Shown piece after piece: positions 36,320-44,764 of a stretch of 64,000 bases of DNA; within the stretch, counting starts at the first letter, position 1; each line of letters opens with the position of its first letter. The notes below the pieces were generated by a model, which saw nothing but the letters and a program-made list of their open reading frames with translations, did not search any database and was not told the origin of the DNA. Origin of the DNA: Clostridium simiarum. GTDB lineage: Bacteria; Bacillota; Clostridia; Clostridiales; Clostridiaceae. The position numbers were made by a program, and so were the translations under genes. Location of the stretch: NCBI RefSeq assembly GCF_018919175.1, contig NZ_JAHLQL010000001.1, positions 248,001 to 312,000 on the forward strand, read 5' to 3'.

Positions 36320-38044
36320 ATGATGAAAAATGCCAAAATTAAGAGTAAAATTTCGGCAGGGTTTCTTGCGGTTATGCTTATTATGTCTTTTGTAATTATT
36401 ATGGTTTATAATGGTATAGTTGAAACTAAAAAACACGTGAACTTAAACATTTATACATATGAGGTTATAAGAGAAGCTGATATGCTCCTTAAAAATGTTA
36501 TAGATATGGAAACAGGAGTTAGAGGATATGCTATAACGGGAGATAAAGAATATTTAGAACCTTTTAGTACTGGACAAGTTGAAGTGAAGAATAATTTAAG
36601 TAAATTAACAGAACTTACAGCAGATAGTGAAGAACAACAAAATAGACTTAAAAGCCTTAATCTTTCAATAAATAGTTGGATTGTAAGAGAAGGAGAAGCT
36701 TTAGTAAAAATAAGAGATAAAGTAAATGCTGGAGAGGTTACGGAGGATAGAATCAATTACTTTATGATGACAAAGCAAGGTAAAAAGAGTATGGATGATA
36801 TTAGAGCTACCTTAAGTGAACTTATTCAAGCAGAAAAAGACAATTTAGAAGTTAGACTAGTAGACATGAATGATGCTCAAAGTAAGGTTGTATATGTAAT
36901 ATTTATAGGAGCAATTATAGCTGCTATAGTATGTGTTATTACTATATCTATAGTGGTTAAATCTGTGACAAACCCTATAAATCTTCTTCAAAAAGAGTTA
37001 GATATATTGGCAAGTAGTGGTGGAGATCTAACAAAGACTATTAATATAGATTCAAAAGATGAGATAGGAATACTTGGTAATAGTTTAAATGGATTTATAC
37101 AAGATATTAGAAATATAATTTTACAAGTAAACGAAAACGCTTTTAGTATGAAAGATGATATAGAAAATATAACTGGTGCTATGACAATATTAGATGATGA
37201 CATATTAGATGCAAGTTCTAACACAGAAGAGTTGTCAGCTAGTATGGAGGAAACTGCTGCTGCCACGGAAGAGATGAGTTCCTCAGCTGATGAAATAGCC
37301 AGGATAATAGAAGAAGCTTCTCAAAAGACAGAAATAGGAGTAAAACAGGCTGATGATATAAGGAAAAGGGCGGAAAATATAAGAGAACATGCTGAAAACT
37401 CATCTAAGGAATCATATGAACTATATGAAAAGAGTAAAGATACTTTAGAGATTGCCATGGAAAAGTCTAAAGTAGTAGACCAAATTAACATATTTTCAGA
37501 GACTATACTAGAAATCTCCTCAAAAACAAATTTACTGGCTTTAAATGCGGCAATAGAAGCTGCTAGAGCTGGTGAAGCTGGAAAAGGGTTCTCTGTAGTT
37601 GCAGAGGAAATAAGGAAATTAGCTGAACAATCTAATGAGACTGTATCTAAAATTAAAGATGTTACCTACGATGTGGTAGAGGCAGTAGATGAGCTTACAA
37701 AAGCCTCAGCAGACATATTAGAATTTATAAATAGTAAGGTTATAAAGGATTATGAGGACTTAGTAAGTATTGGTGAAGGATACAATAAAGATGCGGACTA
37801 TGTATCTAAAGCCATGAAAGACTTTGATTCTATGTCAAAGTTAATTGAAGAGTCAGCAGATATTTTGATAAAGGTTATTACAGATATAACTCATACATCC
37901 TATGAGGGAGCCGAAAACACATCAATTATAGCAGAAAAGGTTTCAGGGGTAAGGGAAAAATCTCAATCTATTGTAGAAAGTGCATCCCATGCAGGAGTAA
38001 ATTCAGATAAGCTTTTAGAAGCAGTAGCAAAATTTAAAGTTTAG
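36320..38044 (+). CDS. Methyl-accepting chemotaxis protein with CHASE3 domain
   Basis: A 574-residue chemoreceptor. TM1 is at about 9-30, an extracytoplasmic CHASE3-type helical domain at about 35-170 ([19 protein letters not shown]), and TM2 at about 190-212. HAMP and the signalling coiled coil follow; the tip is [18 protein letters not shown], then [21 protein letters not shown] 36320 is chosen because SD GAAGGAGAT lies 7-8 nt upstream; the frame is open back to 36254 but without an SD. CHASE3 ligands are mostly unknown. No che gene is adjacent. Confidence 0.92.
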   Translation: MMKNAKIKSKISAGFLAVMLIMSFVIIMVYNGIVETKKHVNLNIYTYEVIREADMLLKNVIDMETGVRGYAITGDKEYLEPFSTGQVEVKNNLSKLTELTADSEEQQNRLKSLNLSINSWIVREGEALVKIRDKVNAGEVTEDRINYFMMTKQGKKSMDDIRATLSELIQAEKDNLEVRLVDMNDAQSKVVYVIFIGAIIAAIVCVITISIVVKSVTNPINLLQKELDILASSGGDLTKTINIDSKDEIGILGNSLNGFIQDIRNIILQVNENAFSMKDDIENITGAMTILDDDILDASSNTEELSASMEETAAATEEMSSSADEIARIIEEASQKTEIGVKQADDIRKRAENIREHAENSSKESYELYEKSKDTLEIAMEKSKVVDQINIFSETILEISSKTNLLALNAAIEAARAGEAGKGFSVVAEEIRKLAEQSNETVSKIKDVTYDVVEAVDELTKASADILEFINSKVIKDYEDLVSIGEGYNKDADYVSKAMKDFDSMSKLIEESADILIKVITDITHTSYEGAENTSIIAEKVSGVREKSQSIVESASHAGVNSDKLLEAVAKFKV

Positions 38045-38110
38045 ATTCTATTATATAAAACAGAATCTTTATGGAAGCATTTAAGTATCAAAAAAATCCT
38101 TATAAAAGTT

Positions 38111-38150
38111 ATAAAAACTAGCTTGTAAATTTGTAAGCTAGTTTTTATAA
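38111..38150. terminator. Bidirectional terminator between the chemoreceptor gene and pssA
   Basis: AAAAACTAGCTT (38113-38124) pairs perfectly with AAGCTAGTTTTT (38135-38146). A weaker hairpin, GATTCT/AGAATC, lies at about 38043-38068. Confidence 0.88.
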
Positions 38151-38160
38151 TTTAAAATTA

Positions 38161-38679
38161 TTATTTTTTTTGAAACTTGATTTTACTTACCATTAAGTAA
38201 GAAAGCAACATAGCTAATATTAAAGTTACAGAAGGATTTATATTTTTAGTTCTTGTGATTAATGGGAATACAGCTAGAATAGTACCAGCAAAGGTTATGG
38301 GTATTCCTGTAAAGATGCCATTAAAGTCTGATATATTATATCTTGCTAATCTATAAGCTCCAGCTATAGGAAAGGCCAACAGCACCATATATCCTAATAA
38401 GCCCATGGATTTAAAACTATATAAATTAAATATTAAAAGTGCAGGAGCTACTCCAAAGGATATTAAATCACTAAGAGAATCTAATTCTTTTCCTATTTCA
38501 CTAGAAACATTTAAGGCCCTTGCTACCTTTCCATCATATCTATCTGCTAGTCCAGCTAAAAGTATAAATAAACTTGCTAAAGTATAATTGCCATCTAACG
38601 TCATAAGCAAAGACATTACGCCACAACCTAAATTGCTCAAAGTAAGAACATTAGGTATTGCATTTTTAAATTTAGACAT
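38161..38679 (-). CDS. pssA: CDP-diacylglycerol-serine O-phosphatidyltransferase
   Basis: A 172-residue membrane enzyme of the CDP-alcohol phosphatidyltransferase family that makes phosphatidylserine from CDP-diacylglycerol and serine. The complete active-site motif D-RY-DG-KV-AR followed by G...D...D (ADRYDGKVARALN, then EIGKELDSLSD) is visible at about residues 45-71. N-terminal PNVLTLSNLGCG is typical of PssA. Short, with about six helices, as usual for Gram-positive PssA. The decarboxylase gene psd is not adjacent. SD is AAAGGGG. Confidence 0.9.
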   Translation of the reverse strand: MSKFKNAIPNVLTLSNLGCGVMSLLMTLDGNYTLASLFILLAGLADRYDGKVARALNVSSEIGKELDSLSDLISFGVAPALLIFNLYSFKSMGLLGYMVLLAFPIAGAYRLARYNISDFNGIFTGIPITFAGTILAVFPLITRTKNINPSVTLILAMLLSYLMVSKIKFQKK

Positions 38680-38736
38680 GTTAATCTAAACCCCTTTCCA
38701 TGTTAAAAATTTATCTTCTAACAATATTATAAGCAT

Positions 38737-38798
38737 AATTAAATGAAAGTTCCATTTAATTAGATTACAAAGTTAAATTAAATATTACAACTTTGTAA
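38737..38798. repeat. Two adjacent inverted repeats upstream of pssA
   Basis: AATTAAATG (38737-38745) / CATTTAATT (38753-38761) and TTACAAAGTT (38765-38774) / AACTTTGTAA (38789-38798) are both perfect. They lie in the 317-base divergent gap 38680-38996, 58-119 bases before pssA. They may be operators or leader hairpins; no known lipid-regulator site was recognised. Confidence 0.45.
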
Positions 38799-38996
38799 GT
38801 AAAGAAAATAAATATAATAATTATTACAGTATTAAGCATTTTAATATATTATATCATCATTGATTTTAAATAGCATCAAATTAACCTTAAAAAAACCTTA
38901 AAAATCAATGGGAGAAGCATTTATTCCTATGACAAAAGGTTTTATTTTAAATATATTATATGGTAATATAACAATAAAAACAAAAGGTGATACTTT

Positions 38997-40343
38997 ATGG
39001 TTGATTATTCAAAAATGACGCCCTATGAGCTAGGGGAAAGTTGCGATGTAAATAGCATAGACTATATTATTGAATATTTAAAAAAAGGGAATACCAACGA
39101 AAAAAGGTTAGCAGCTTCTGCCATAAGAAAGCTTTCAACTAATTATAAAGAAGATTGTAATAAGTCTATAGAATACCTTTTGCAAAATTTGCAGCATTCA
39201 GGGGCACAGGTGAGACAGTATTCATTAAAGGCATTAAAAGAATTGGATTTAAAGAAAGAGCATTTAAATATATTAAAAGACTTTATGAAAGAAGAGAAGA
39301 AAGATTACAATATAAGAGTAGTTTATGAGATATTAAAGGAGAATGATAATTCTATATCAAAAAAAAATTATGATATAAGATATTTATCTAACTTATTGAT
39401 CATGGAATATTTTAATGGTAAAAGTCAAGTGCCAAGAGAACTAGTAGATAACTATAAAAAGGCAGGTAAGGAATTTATAGAGTTATTATATGAGGCAGCA
39501 GGGGTTATAATTGAAGATACGATTCTTATGGAGATTTTTTGTAAGAGGTATGACTTTAATGATAAATACTACACAATTCAAGGGTTAAGTAAATACTATG
39601 GATTGCCTAGAAATTATATTGAAGAGTCCATTGAAGAAAACTTGCTAAAAATAGGAAATGTAGTCCATAAAAGTGAGTTTAATAAATTATATAGATATGT
39701 AAGTGAGGTATTAAGAATTGATGAAAAATTGACTTTTATAGAAAGGTTAGTTCTTTTTCTATATTATGCTTTTCCTAAAAGTCACCTAAAAATTATAGTT
39801 AAACTAATAATGATTGTAATATATAACGAGCCTAAAGAATGGAAGCAAGAATCTGTAATTTCTTCTTATAATAAGTTTTTAGATAATATGGAGAAAGCTC
39901 TTCTTAAAAAAGATATAAGAAAGCTTTTAGAAGAGAATATATATTGGCCAGAATCAATAAAACCATTAGAAATAAAAAACATTAGAGGTATAAGCACTAT
40001 TGGTTATTTAAAGAGAACTTTGCATAAAAAAGGCTTGTATTTTAAAAGCGAAAAGATGAATGCTTATGTTTATTATAAATCTCTTTATCAAAAGGAATTT
40101 TTATTGAAGTTAGAGTTATTGGAAGAAGTGAATTTTTATAGTACTTTTAATTTTAAATTGAAGGAGCCTAAAAACAAAGAAGATTTTATAAGTGATGTTT
40201 TTTTTGTTTTTAATGATGGTAAGGCAGTTCTGGTATTAACTCCTCCCAATGAACAAAATCTGAAGGAAGAAGATAAGAATAAAGAAGAAGCTTTTAAAAA
40301 GTTATGTAAGGAGAAAGGATTAGGGCTATTAATTTTAAAATAA
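38997..40343 (+). CDS. HEAT-repeat protein with uncharacterised C-terminal half
   Basis: A 448-residue protein of unknown function. Residues about 15-110 contain two to three HEAT-like helical repeats (KRLAASAIRKLSTNYKED, AQVRQYSLKALKELD). The middle (about 160-300) is helical and includes KYYTIQGLSKYYGLP, faintly helix-turn-helix-like. The C-terminal part (about 320-448) is a mixed alpha/beta segment ending in a beta-strand series (DVFFVFNDGKAVLVLTPP, GLGLLILK). No signal peptide or TM. SD AAAGGTGAT supports ATG 38997. Single gene; a strong separate promoter starts 37 nt after its stop codon. HEAT repeats suggest protein binding, but no role is assigned. Confidence 0.65.
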   Translation: MVDYSKMTPYELGESCDVNSIDYIIEYLKKGNTNEKRLAASAIRKLSTNYKEDCNKSIEYLLQNLQHSGAQVRQYSLKALKELDLKKEHLNILKDFMKEEKKDYNIRVVYEILKENDNSISKKNYDIRYLSNLLIMEYFNGKSQVPRELVDNYKKAGKEFIELLYEAAGVIIEDTILMEIFCKRYDFNDKYYTIQGLSKYYGLPRNYIEESIEENLLKIGNVVHKSEFNKLYRYVSEVLRIDEKLTFIERLVLFLYYAFPKSHLKIIVKLIMIVIYNEPKEWKQESVISSYNKFLDNMEKALLKKDIRKLLEENIYWPESIKPLEIKNIRGISTIGYLKRTLHKKGLYFKSEKMNAYVYYKSLYQKEFLLKLELLEEVNFYSTFNFKLKEPKNKEDFISDVFFVFNDGKAVLVLTPPNEQNLKEEDKNKEEAFKKLCKEKGLGLLILK

Positions 40344-40379
40344 ATTATATAAACTAGAGTACAAAAATCCTAGAAAGTA

Positions 40380-40408
40380 TTGACAAAAAAAATTAAATGA
40401 TATAAAAT
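40380..40408 (+). promoter_or_regulatory. Near-consensus promoter for the structured RNA
   Basis: TTGACA (40380-40385, perfect), 17-bp spacer, TAAAAT (40403-40408, five of six). The expected start is near 40415. It is the best promoter in the window, and no coding start lies within 375 nt. Confidence 0.7.
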
Positions 40409-40414
40409 AATAAT

Positions 40415-40692
40415 TGATAACAATACTCAATAACGGATATTAAAGTATCCCAAATTTATTTGTTAAAACCTATCAGTTTCTCTTTTACTTTTAAACCATT
40501 GGGTTAAAGCACATATAGACATATATGGTATATTCCTAGATTTATAGTACCTTCTTAGATAAAAGCCTAATGTTCTTTAGAAGATATCTATAAAATGTGC
40601 TTGGTTTAATTTAACCCTTATAAATTAACTTTAATGTACCTAATGGCATTAATTACACCTAATAATCCAGCTTTTGCTGGATTATTTTTTTT
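40415..40692 (+). ncRNA. Candidate structured non-coding RNA (about 280 nt)
   Basis: The 447-base gap 40344-40790 has no ORF but holds a promoter at 40380 and an intrinsic terminator at 40663. Between them, consecutive long-range helices nest in order: 40439-40445 (ATTAAAG) with 40629-40635, 40453-40459 (AATTTAT) with 40620-40626, 40501-40507 (GGGTTAA) with 40611-40617, 40508-40514 (AGCACAT) with 40595-40601, and ATAGA with TCTAT near 40515 and 40587. An alternative helix, TTAAACCA (40491-40498) with TGGTTTAA (40602-40609), excludes the GGGTTAA pairing. The rod shape and size are reminiscent of 6S RNA, but no 6S consensus was recognised. Confidence 0.6.
40663..40692 (+). terminator. Perfect intrinsic terminator of the structured RNA
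   Basis: TAATCCAGC (40663-40671), loop TTTT, GCTGGATTA (40676-40684), then eight T. Confidence 0.93.
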
Positions 40693-40790
40693 GAAATATT
40701 AAATTTTATATATAAATTTATTTATTACTAGATTATTTATAATTAGAGATATACAATATTATTAGCATTCTTTGGAAAGGTGTTGTTAGT

Positions 40791-41669
40791 TTGAATGATT
40801 TACAGCATATAATTGATAATATATCATTATTTAAACATCTATATGATGGTTTAAGAATAGTAGACCCTATAAGAAAAAAGGTTGTTTATTATGATGAAAA
40901 AAATATTGAAATAACAGAAGTCAGTTGCTATGATTTTTGGGAAAAGGGTGAGCATTGTGCAAATTGTGTATCTATAAGAGCCTATACAGAAGGTGACAGT
41001 TGTGTTAAAGTAGAATATAATGGGAATAAAATATTTCTAGTAATGGCTACGCCTTTAGAATATAATGATAATAAATATGTGTTTGAAACCTTTAAGGATA
41101 TAACTCGTACAGGAATTGTTCAAGATGTAGAAAATAAACCCCAGCAGGATATATTAAAGTATATTAAGGGTATAAATGATAGGGTTGTAAAGGATGAACT
41201 TACGGGGATATATAATCGTAGATATATAAATGATAAGTTACCTGTAGAGATATTTGCCGTAAGCGTAACTAGAAAGGCTTCTACAGCTATAATGTTTGAT
41301 ATAGATAATTTTAAAAAAATAAATGATGAGTATGGACATATTTTAGGAGATTATCTTTTAAAGGAATTTACTAAGATTCTTCAAGAAAAAATAAAAAATA
41401 CTCAGGGTTGGGTTGGAAGGTATGGAGGAGAAGAGTTTTTTGTTTTATTACAAGGATTACACAAAGAAGAGGCCTATATTTTAGCCGAAGATATGAGGAG
41501 AACTATTGAAGATACCAGTTTTTTTTATAAAGGAGTAGAAATTAAGTTCACTATTAGTGGAGGAATATATGAAATTCAAGGCATTGAAAACTTTGAAGAG
41601 GTTTTAGAAATGGCAGATAACAAGCTTTATGAAGCAAAAGGTAGTGGGAAAAACTGTATTAAAAATTGA
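40791..41669 (+). CDS. Diguanylate cyclase with cysteine-bearing PAS-like sensor
   Basis: A 292-residue cytoplasmic protein that should make cyclic di-GMP from two GTP. The GGDEF domain (about 130-292) has an intact GGEEF active site (G212-F216, in GRYGGEEFFVLL) and FDIDNFKKINDEYGH for metal and GTP contacts. The inhibitory I-site RxxD is absent: the corresponding residues are NTQG, so product inhibition is unlikely. The N-terminal PAS-like region has cysteines 46, 56, 59 and 71 (SCYDFWEKG, HCANCVS), suggesting a metal, Fe-S or redox sensor. TTG 40791 is the start, with SD GAAAGGTG. No c-di-GMP riboswitch motif was seen upstream. Confidence 0.92.
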   Translation: MNDLQHIIDNISLFKHLYDGLRIVDPIRKKVVYYDEKNIEITEVSCYDFWEKGEHCANCVSIRAYTEGDSCVKVEYNGNKIFLVMATPLEYNDNKYVFETFKDITRTGIVQDVENKPQQDILKYIKGINDRVVKDELTGIYNRRYINDKLPVEIFAVSVTRKASTAIMFDIDNFKKINDEYGHILGDYLLKEFTKILQEKIKNTQGWVGRYGGEEFFVLLQGLHKEEAYILAEDMRRTIEDTSFFYKGVEIKFTISGGIYEIQGIENFEEVLEMADNKLYEAKGSGKNCIKN

Positions 41670-41722
41670 TTTATATAAACTGAAAGATTAATATTATTAA
41701 ATACACTATGGAGGTGAACACT

Positions 41723-41824
41723 TTGAAAAAAAAATCAAAGATTGCTATAACTTTAGCAGCTTTAGCGGCATTAGTTTCCATAATAAATAATGATAAAAAA
41801 ATCAAAGAATCTCAAGAAAAATAG
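41723..41824 (+). CDS. 33-residue membrane miniprotein
   Basis: A short ORF, not homologous to anything I recognise: Met-Lys3-Ser-Lys, then a hydrophobic core IAITLAALAALVSII (about 7-21) and a charged tail NNDKKIKESQEK. It has the pattern of a small single-span membrane peptide. TTG 41723 is preceded by a strong SD (GGAGGTG, 41710-41716) with correct spacing; ATG 41708 is in frame but overlaps the SD. It follows the cyclase by about 50 nt and ends in a terminator hairpin. It is a likely real gene because of the SD and clean reading frame, but unproven. Confidence 0.6.
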   Translation: MKKKSKIAITLAALAALVSIINNDKKIKESQEK

Positions 41825-41850
41825 GCTCATAAAGAGCCTATTTAAAAAAT
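41817..41850 (-). terminator. Terminator of the ytxH-ytxG-like operon
   Basis: AAATAGGCTC (41819-41828) pairs with GAGCCTATTT (41834-41843). Only the minus strand has a T-run after the hairpin (TTTTTC), so it serves the minus operon. The stop codon of the DUF948 gene lies inside the stem. Confidence 0.75.
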
Positions 41851-42185
41851 ACATTTTTTATAATCAAAACTATCTCTTTTACTGTGGTAAGATAACTTTG
41901 CACATCTTCTTTTATGTCTATGGCCTCAGCTGTAGTAGTAGTTATGACCTCACTGACGTCTTTTATATTTTCTGTTATTTCAGCTATGTTTTGAGAAGCC
42001 TTTGGAAGATAACTGGTGGTTTTATTTATATTAACTTCATTTTCACCTAAGATTTTATCTACTTTTGTCAAAACCTTGGTTACTTTGTTTAATGTAATTA
42101 TTAGATATACTAGTGCAGCAGCAGCTAATATACCTAATGTAATATAGCCTAAGCCAGCTAATAAATCGCTCAACTTTACATACAT
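41838..42185 (-). CDS. DUF948 domain protein (YtxG-like)
   Basis: A 115-residue protein with an N-terminal TM (about 8-30, LGYITLGILAAAALVYLII) followed by a long heptad-rich helix (VTKVLTKVDKILGENE and onward). This matches DUF948, whose Bacillus member YtxG is encoded beside ytxH in a stress operon. Here it follows the YtxH gene by 19 nt on the same strand. It has a single TM with a cytoplasmic or outer coiled coil; topology is uncertain. The exact role is unknown. Confidence 0.82.
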   Translation of the reverse strand: MYVKLSDLLAGLGYITLGILAAAALVYLIITLNKVTKVLTKVDKILGENEVNINKTTSYLPKASQNIAEITENIKDVSEVITTTTAEAIDIKEDVQSYLTTVKEIVLIIKNVFFK

Positions 42186-42204
42186 TTTAAACTTTTACCT
42201 TAGA

Positions 42205-42696
42205 CTACTTTTCGCACTTTTTTTGACCAGCTTCATCTTTCTTTTCTTCCACGTAATCCTTTATTTTTGATTTTGCTTCTCTATAATTAGCTTTAGCTTC
42301 TGTTTTAGTATCCTCAACTGCTTTTTCAGTTTCTTCAGTACAATCTTTTACCACATCTTTGATTTCTTCAGCTGTTTCTTCAGCAATATCTTTTGAGTTT
42401 TGAAATTTTTCTTTTATCTTGCTCTTTACTTCAGCACTTTTGCTTTTAAAATCTCCAGTTTTAGTTTTTATGTTTTCTCCTAATTCTTGAGCTCTATCTT
42501 TAACACCATCATTTAACTCTTTAGCTGCTTTTTTTATGTCACCTCTAGTTTCTTTTCCTGACTTTGGAGCAAGTAGCATTCCAGCCGTGGCTCCAGCAGC
42601 TGTTCCTACTAATACATTAGTGATAGAACGTATTTTTTCTTGTCTTTTCTTTCTTTGTTGCTCTTTCTTTTTCTTTTCTAACATTGATTTTAACAT
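42205..42696 (-). CDS. YtxH domain protein
   Basis: A 163-residue protein with a short hydrophobic glycine-rich segment (VLVGTAAGATAGMLLAPKSG, about 27-46, a YtxH hallmark) followed by a long Lys/Glu-rich helical region with eleven-residue periodicity, as in LEA-like stress proteins. ATG 42696 is chosen over TTG 42705 because SD AAGGAGG ends directly before that TTG, leaving the ATG about 9 nt away. It is the first gene of a two-gene operon with the DUF948 protein. Homologues are general-stress proteins; the molecular function is not settled. Confidence 0.85.
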   Translation of the reverse strand: MLKSMLEKKKKEQQRKKRQEKIRSITNVLVGTAAGATAGMLLAPKSGKETRGDIKKAAKELNDGVKDRAQELGENIKTKTGDFKSKSAEVKSKIKEKFQNSKDIAEETAEEIKDVVKDCTEETEKAVEDTKTEAKANYREAKSKIKDYVEEKKDEAGQKKCEK

Positions 42697-42724
42697 TTTG
42701 TACAACCTCCTTAAAATTAGCTAG

Positions 42725-42841
42725 ATTATCGATGCTTGTACTATAATTAAAAAAAGCAATTTACATATAGTTATTAATAGGTATAACATTTAGTAAATTA
42801 GCTCTAAGAAAATATATAAACTTATCTAAATCATCGATAAT
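42725..42841. repeat. Distant 10-bp inverted repeat upstream of the ytxH-like gene
   Basis: ATTATCGATG (42725-42734) and CATCGATAAT (42832-42841) are perfect complements 97 bp apart, in the 410-base divergent gap 42697-43106. They could be half-sites of a looping regulator. Nothing else was recognised in this gap. Confidence 0.35.
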
Positions 42842-43106
42842 TAAAATCTATTCTTTTATAAAATTTTGTATTACATATGATTATATATAGTTTTTTGACT
42901 TAATTCAACATAAAATATGGAATTCACGGTAAATTTAATTCTTTATTCAAAATTATTATACTAAGTAGACCTAAAAAAATGAAGAAATTTAATATATAAA
43001 ACTTAGAATAAAGTTATTTTTAAAATTAGTATAAAATATATATTGAGCTAAACAGTCCAAAGCTTTAATATATAATTAAGATTTTAATGCAAGAAAGGAA
43101 ACAGAT

Positions 43107-44168
43107 ATGAAGAAATTATTTAAAATACCCCTATATTTAATTATTATTTTAATAGCTATTTTTATTATATACCTTATAGCTATGATGGTTACAGATTATA
43201 AGCCTAAAGAAATTGAAACTGTAGAAATAGAGAACAATAGTAGTGAAAAAATAGAAAAAGATAAGAAATACTCTATAACTACAATGAATATAGGATATGG
43301 GGGATTAGATCAGGGACAAGATTTTTTTATGGATGGAGGAAGAGGGTCCAGGTCTATTAGTCTAGAGAAAACTAAGGAAAATATAAATAATATATTTTCT
43401 TCTATAGTAAATAAAAATCCTCATTTTATTTTTTTACAGGAAGTAGATAAGAAATCTACAAGAAGTTTTAAATTTAATGAATATGAGTTTATAAAAGATG
43501 GATTAAAAGAGTATGCTTCAACTTTTGCTACTAATTATAAAGTATTTTGGGTCCCTCTACCTTTACTAAAACCACACGGAACAGTAAATTCAGGTATAGC
43601 TAATTTTTCAATATATAATATTGAAAAAAGTACAAGATATCAATTTGCAGGAGAAGAGGATAAATGGCCTAAATATTTGGCCATGTTAGATAGGTGCTTC
43701 TTAGAAAATAGACTTAGGTTAAGTAATGGAAAAGAGCTAATTTTAATAAACGCACATCTATCAGCCTATGACAAGAATGGACAAGCTAGGTTAATGCAGA
43801 TGGATTATTTAAAAAATCATGTAGAAAAAGAGTATGAAAAAGGTAATTATGTTTTAGTAGGTGGAGATTTCAATAATGTGATGCCAGGTAGTGATTTAAA
43901 GAAGTTTAATGGATCAAAACATAAACCAGAATGGCTACAATATATGCCAGAAGAATTGATACCTAAGAATTTTAAAGTAGCTATAGATAAAAACATACCA
44001 ACAAATAGAGATGTAAACATTCCATATACTGAAGGGGAAAACTTTGTATCTATTATTGATGGTTTCATAGTTTCGCCTAATATAGATGTGATTAGTGTAA
44101 GTACGGAAGATATGCAGTTTAAATATAGTGATCATAATCCTGTAACTATGGATTTTATATTAAGATGA
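43107..44168 (+). CDS. Membrane-anchored endonuclease/exonuclease/phosphatase family protein
   Basis: A 353-residue protein with an N-terminal signal anchor (about 6-27) and an outer EEP domain (DNase I/sphingomyelinase/inositol phosphatase fold). Catalytic motifs are visible: FLQEVDKKS with the metal-binding Glu, LINAHLSAYDKNG with the catalytic His, VLVGGDFNN with Asp/Asn, and YSDHNPVTMDF with the final Asp-His pair. The spacing matches the family. It should cleave a phosphodiester outside the membrane; the substrate may be nucleic acid, lipid or sugar phosphate. The SD is GAAAGG and the gene is single. Confidence 0.85.
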   Translation: MKKLFKIPLYLIIILIAIFIIYLIAMMVTDYKPKEIETVEIENNSSEKIEKDKKYSITTMNIGYGGLDQGQDFFMDGGRGSRSISLEKTKENINNIFSSIVNKNPHFIFLQEVDKKSTRSFKFNEYEFIKDGLKEYASTFATNYKVFWVPLPLLKPHGTVNSGIANFSIYNIEKSTRYQFAGEEDKWPKYLAMLDRCFLENRLRLSNGKELILINAHLSAYDKNGQARLMQMDYLKNHVEKEYEKGNYVLVGGDFNNVMPGSDLKKFNGSKHKPEWLQYMPEELIPKNFKVAIDKNIPTNRDVNIPYTEGENFVSIIDGFIVSPNIDVISVSTEDMQFKYSDHNPVTMDFILR

Positions 44169-44276
44169 TATTTAAGTATTTGTGAATTTTTGAATTTTAC
44201 TCATTCTTTAACAATAATTTATGATAAAATATAACTGAAAGATAAACTTAAAAATATCTCAAGGAAAGGATTTAAA

Positions 44277-44687
44277 ATGAATATTGCGTTTTTTATTACA
44301 CCTAAAAGTGAGGTTATTTACGAAAACTTAGAGGCTACAATGAGGCAAGTGTTAGAACGAATGGAGTATCATGGATATACAGCTATTCCTATTATAGACT
44401 CCCAGGGTAAATACGTTGGAACCTTGACAGAGGGTGATTTGCTATGGAAATTAAAAAATACTCCAGATCTTACCTTTAAAAATACATCTAAGGTGGGGAT
44501 TGAAGATATACCAAGGAGAGTTAAACATAAGTCTGTATCTATAAGTGCAAATATTGAAAGCTTGATATCTCTTGCTATTAGTCAGAACTTTGTTCCAGTA
44601 GTAGATGATAACGGAATATTTATAGGTATAATCAAGAGAAGTGATATAATAAATTATTGTTATAAAAATATGGATAATTTAGCTTAA
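44277..44687 (+). CDS. Tandem CBS-domain protein
   Basis: A 136-residue stand-alone CBS pair (about 10-60 and 75-130), the two halves ending YTAIPIIDSQGKYVGTLTEGDLL (AIPIIDSQGKYVGTLTEGD) and FVPVVDDNGIFIGIIKRSD. Such proteins bind adenine nucleotides or cyclic di-AMP and act as sensors; the architecture resembles DarB/CbpB-type proteins, but the ligand cannot be assigned. No catalytic domain is attached. Preceded by SD AAGGAAAGG, with a terminator immediately downstream. Confidence 0.9.
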   Translation: MNIAFFITPKSEVIYENLEATMRQVLERMEYHGYTAIPIIDSQGKYVGTLTEGDLLWKLKNTPDLTFKNTSKVGIEDIPRRVKHKSVSISANIESLISLAISQNFVPVVDDNGIFIGIIKRSDIINYCYKNMDNLA

Positions 44688-44698
44688 TACCTTAATTT

Positions 44699-44732
44699 TA
44701 AACTACTCCTTTTTAAAGGGGTAGTTTATTTA
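44699..44732 (+). terminator. Intrinsic terminator after the CBS gene
   Basis: AAACTACTCC (44700-44709) pairs with GGGGTAGTTT (44718-44727), then ATTTATT. Confidence 0.75.
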
Positions 44733-44764
44733 TTAAAATTTTTAAATTAGAAAGGAGATTATCT

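Noticed and set aside
40415..40790. c-di-GMP riboswitch ahead of the diguanylate cyclase
   Set aside because: Neither the type I (GGNAGG/GCAAAGCC) nor the type II signature was found in the leader. The structured RNA there ends in a terminator about 100 nt before the gene.
41790..42050. Plus-strand open frame of 86 codons opposite the DUF948 gene
   Set aside because: It has no SD, its peptide is Phe/Tyr/Cys-rich low-quality sequence, and it is antisense to a well-supported gene with a recognised family.
43847..44135. Minus-strand open frames opposite the EEP hydrolase gene
   Set aside because: Short, unsupported, and fully inside a gene with all catalytic motifs on the other strand.
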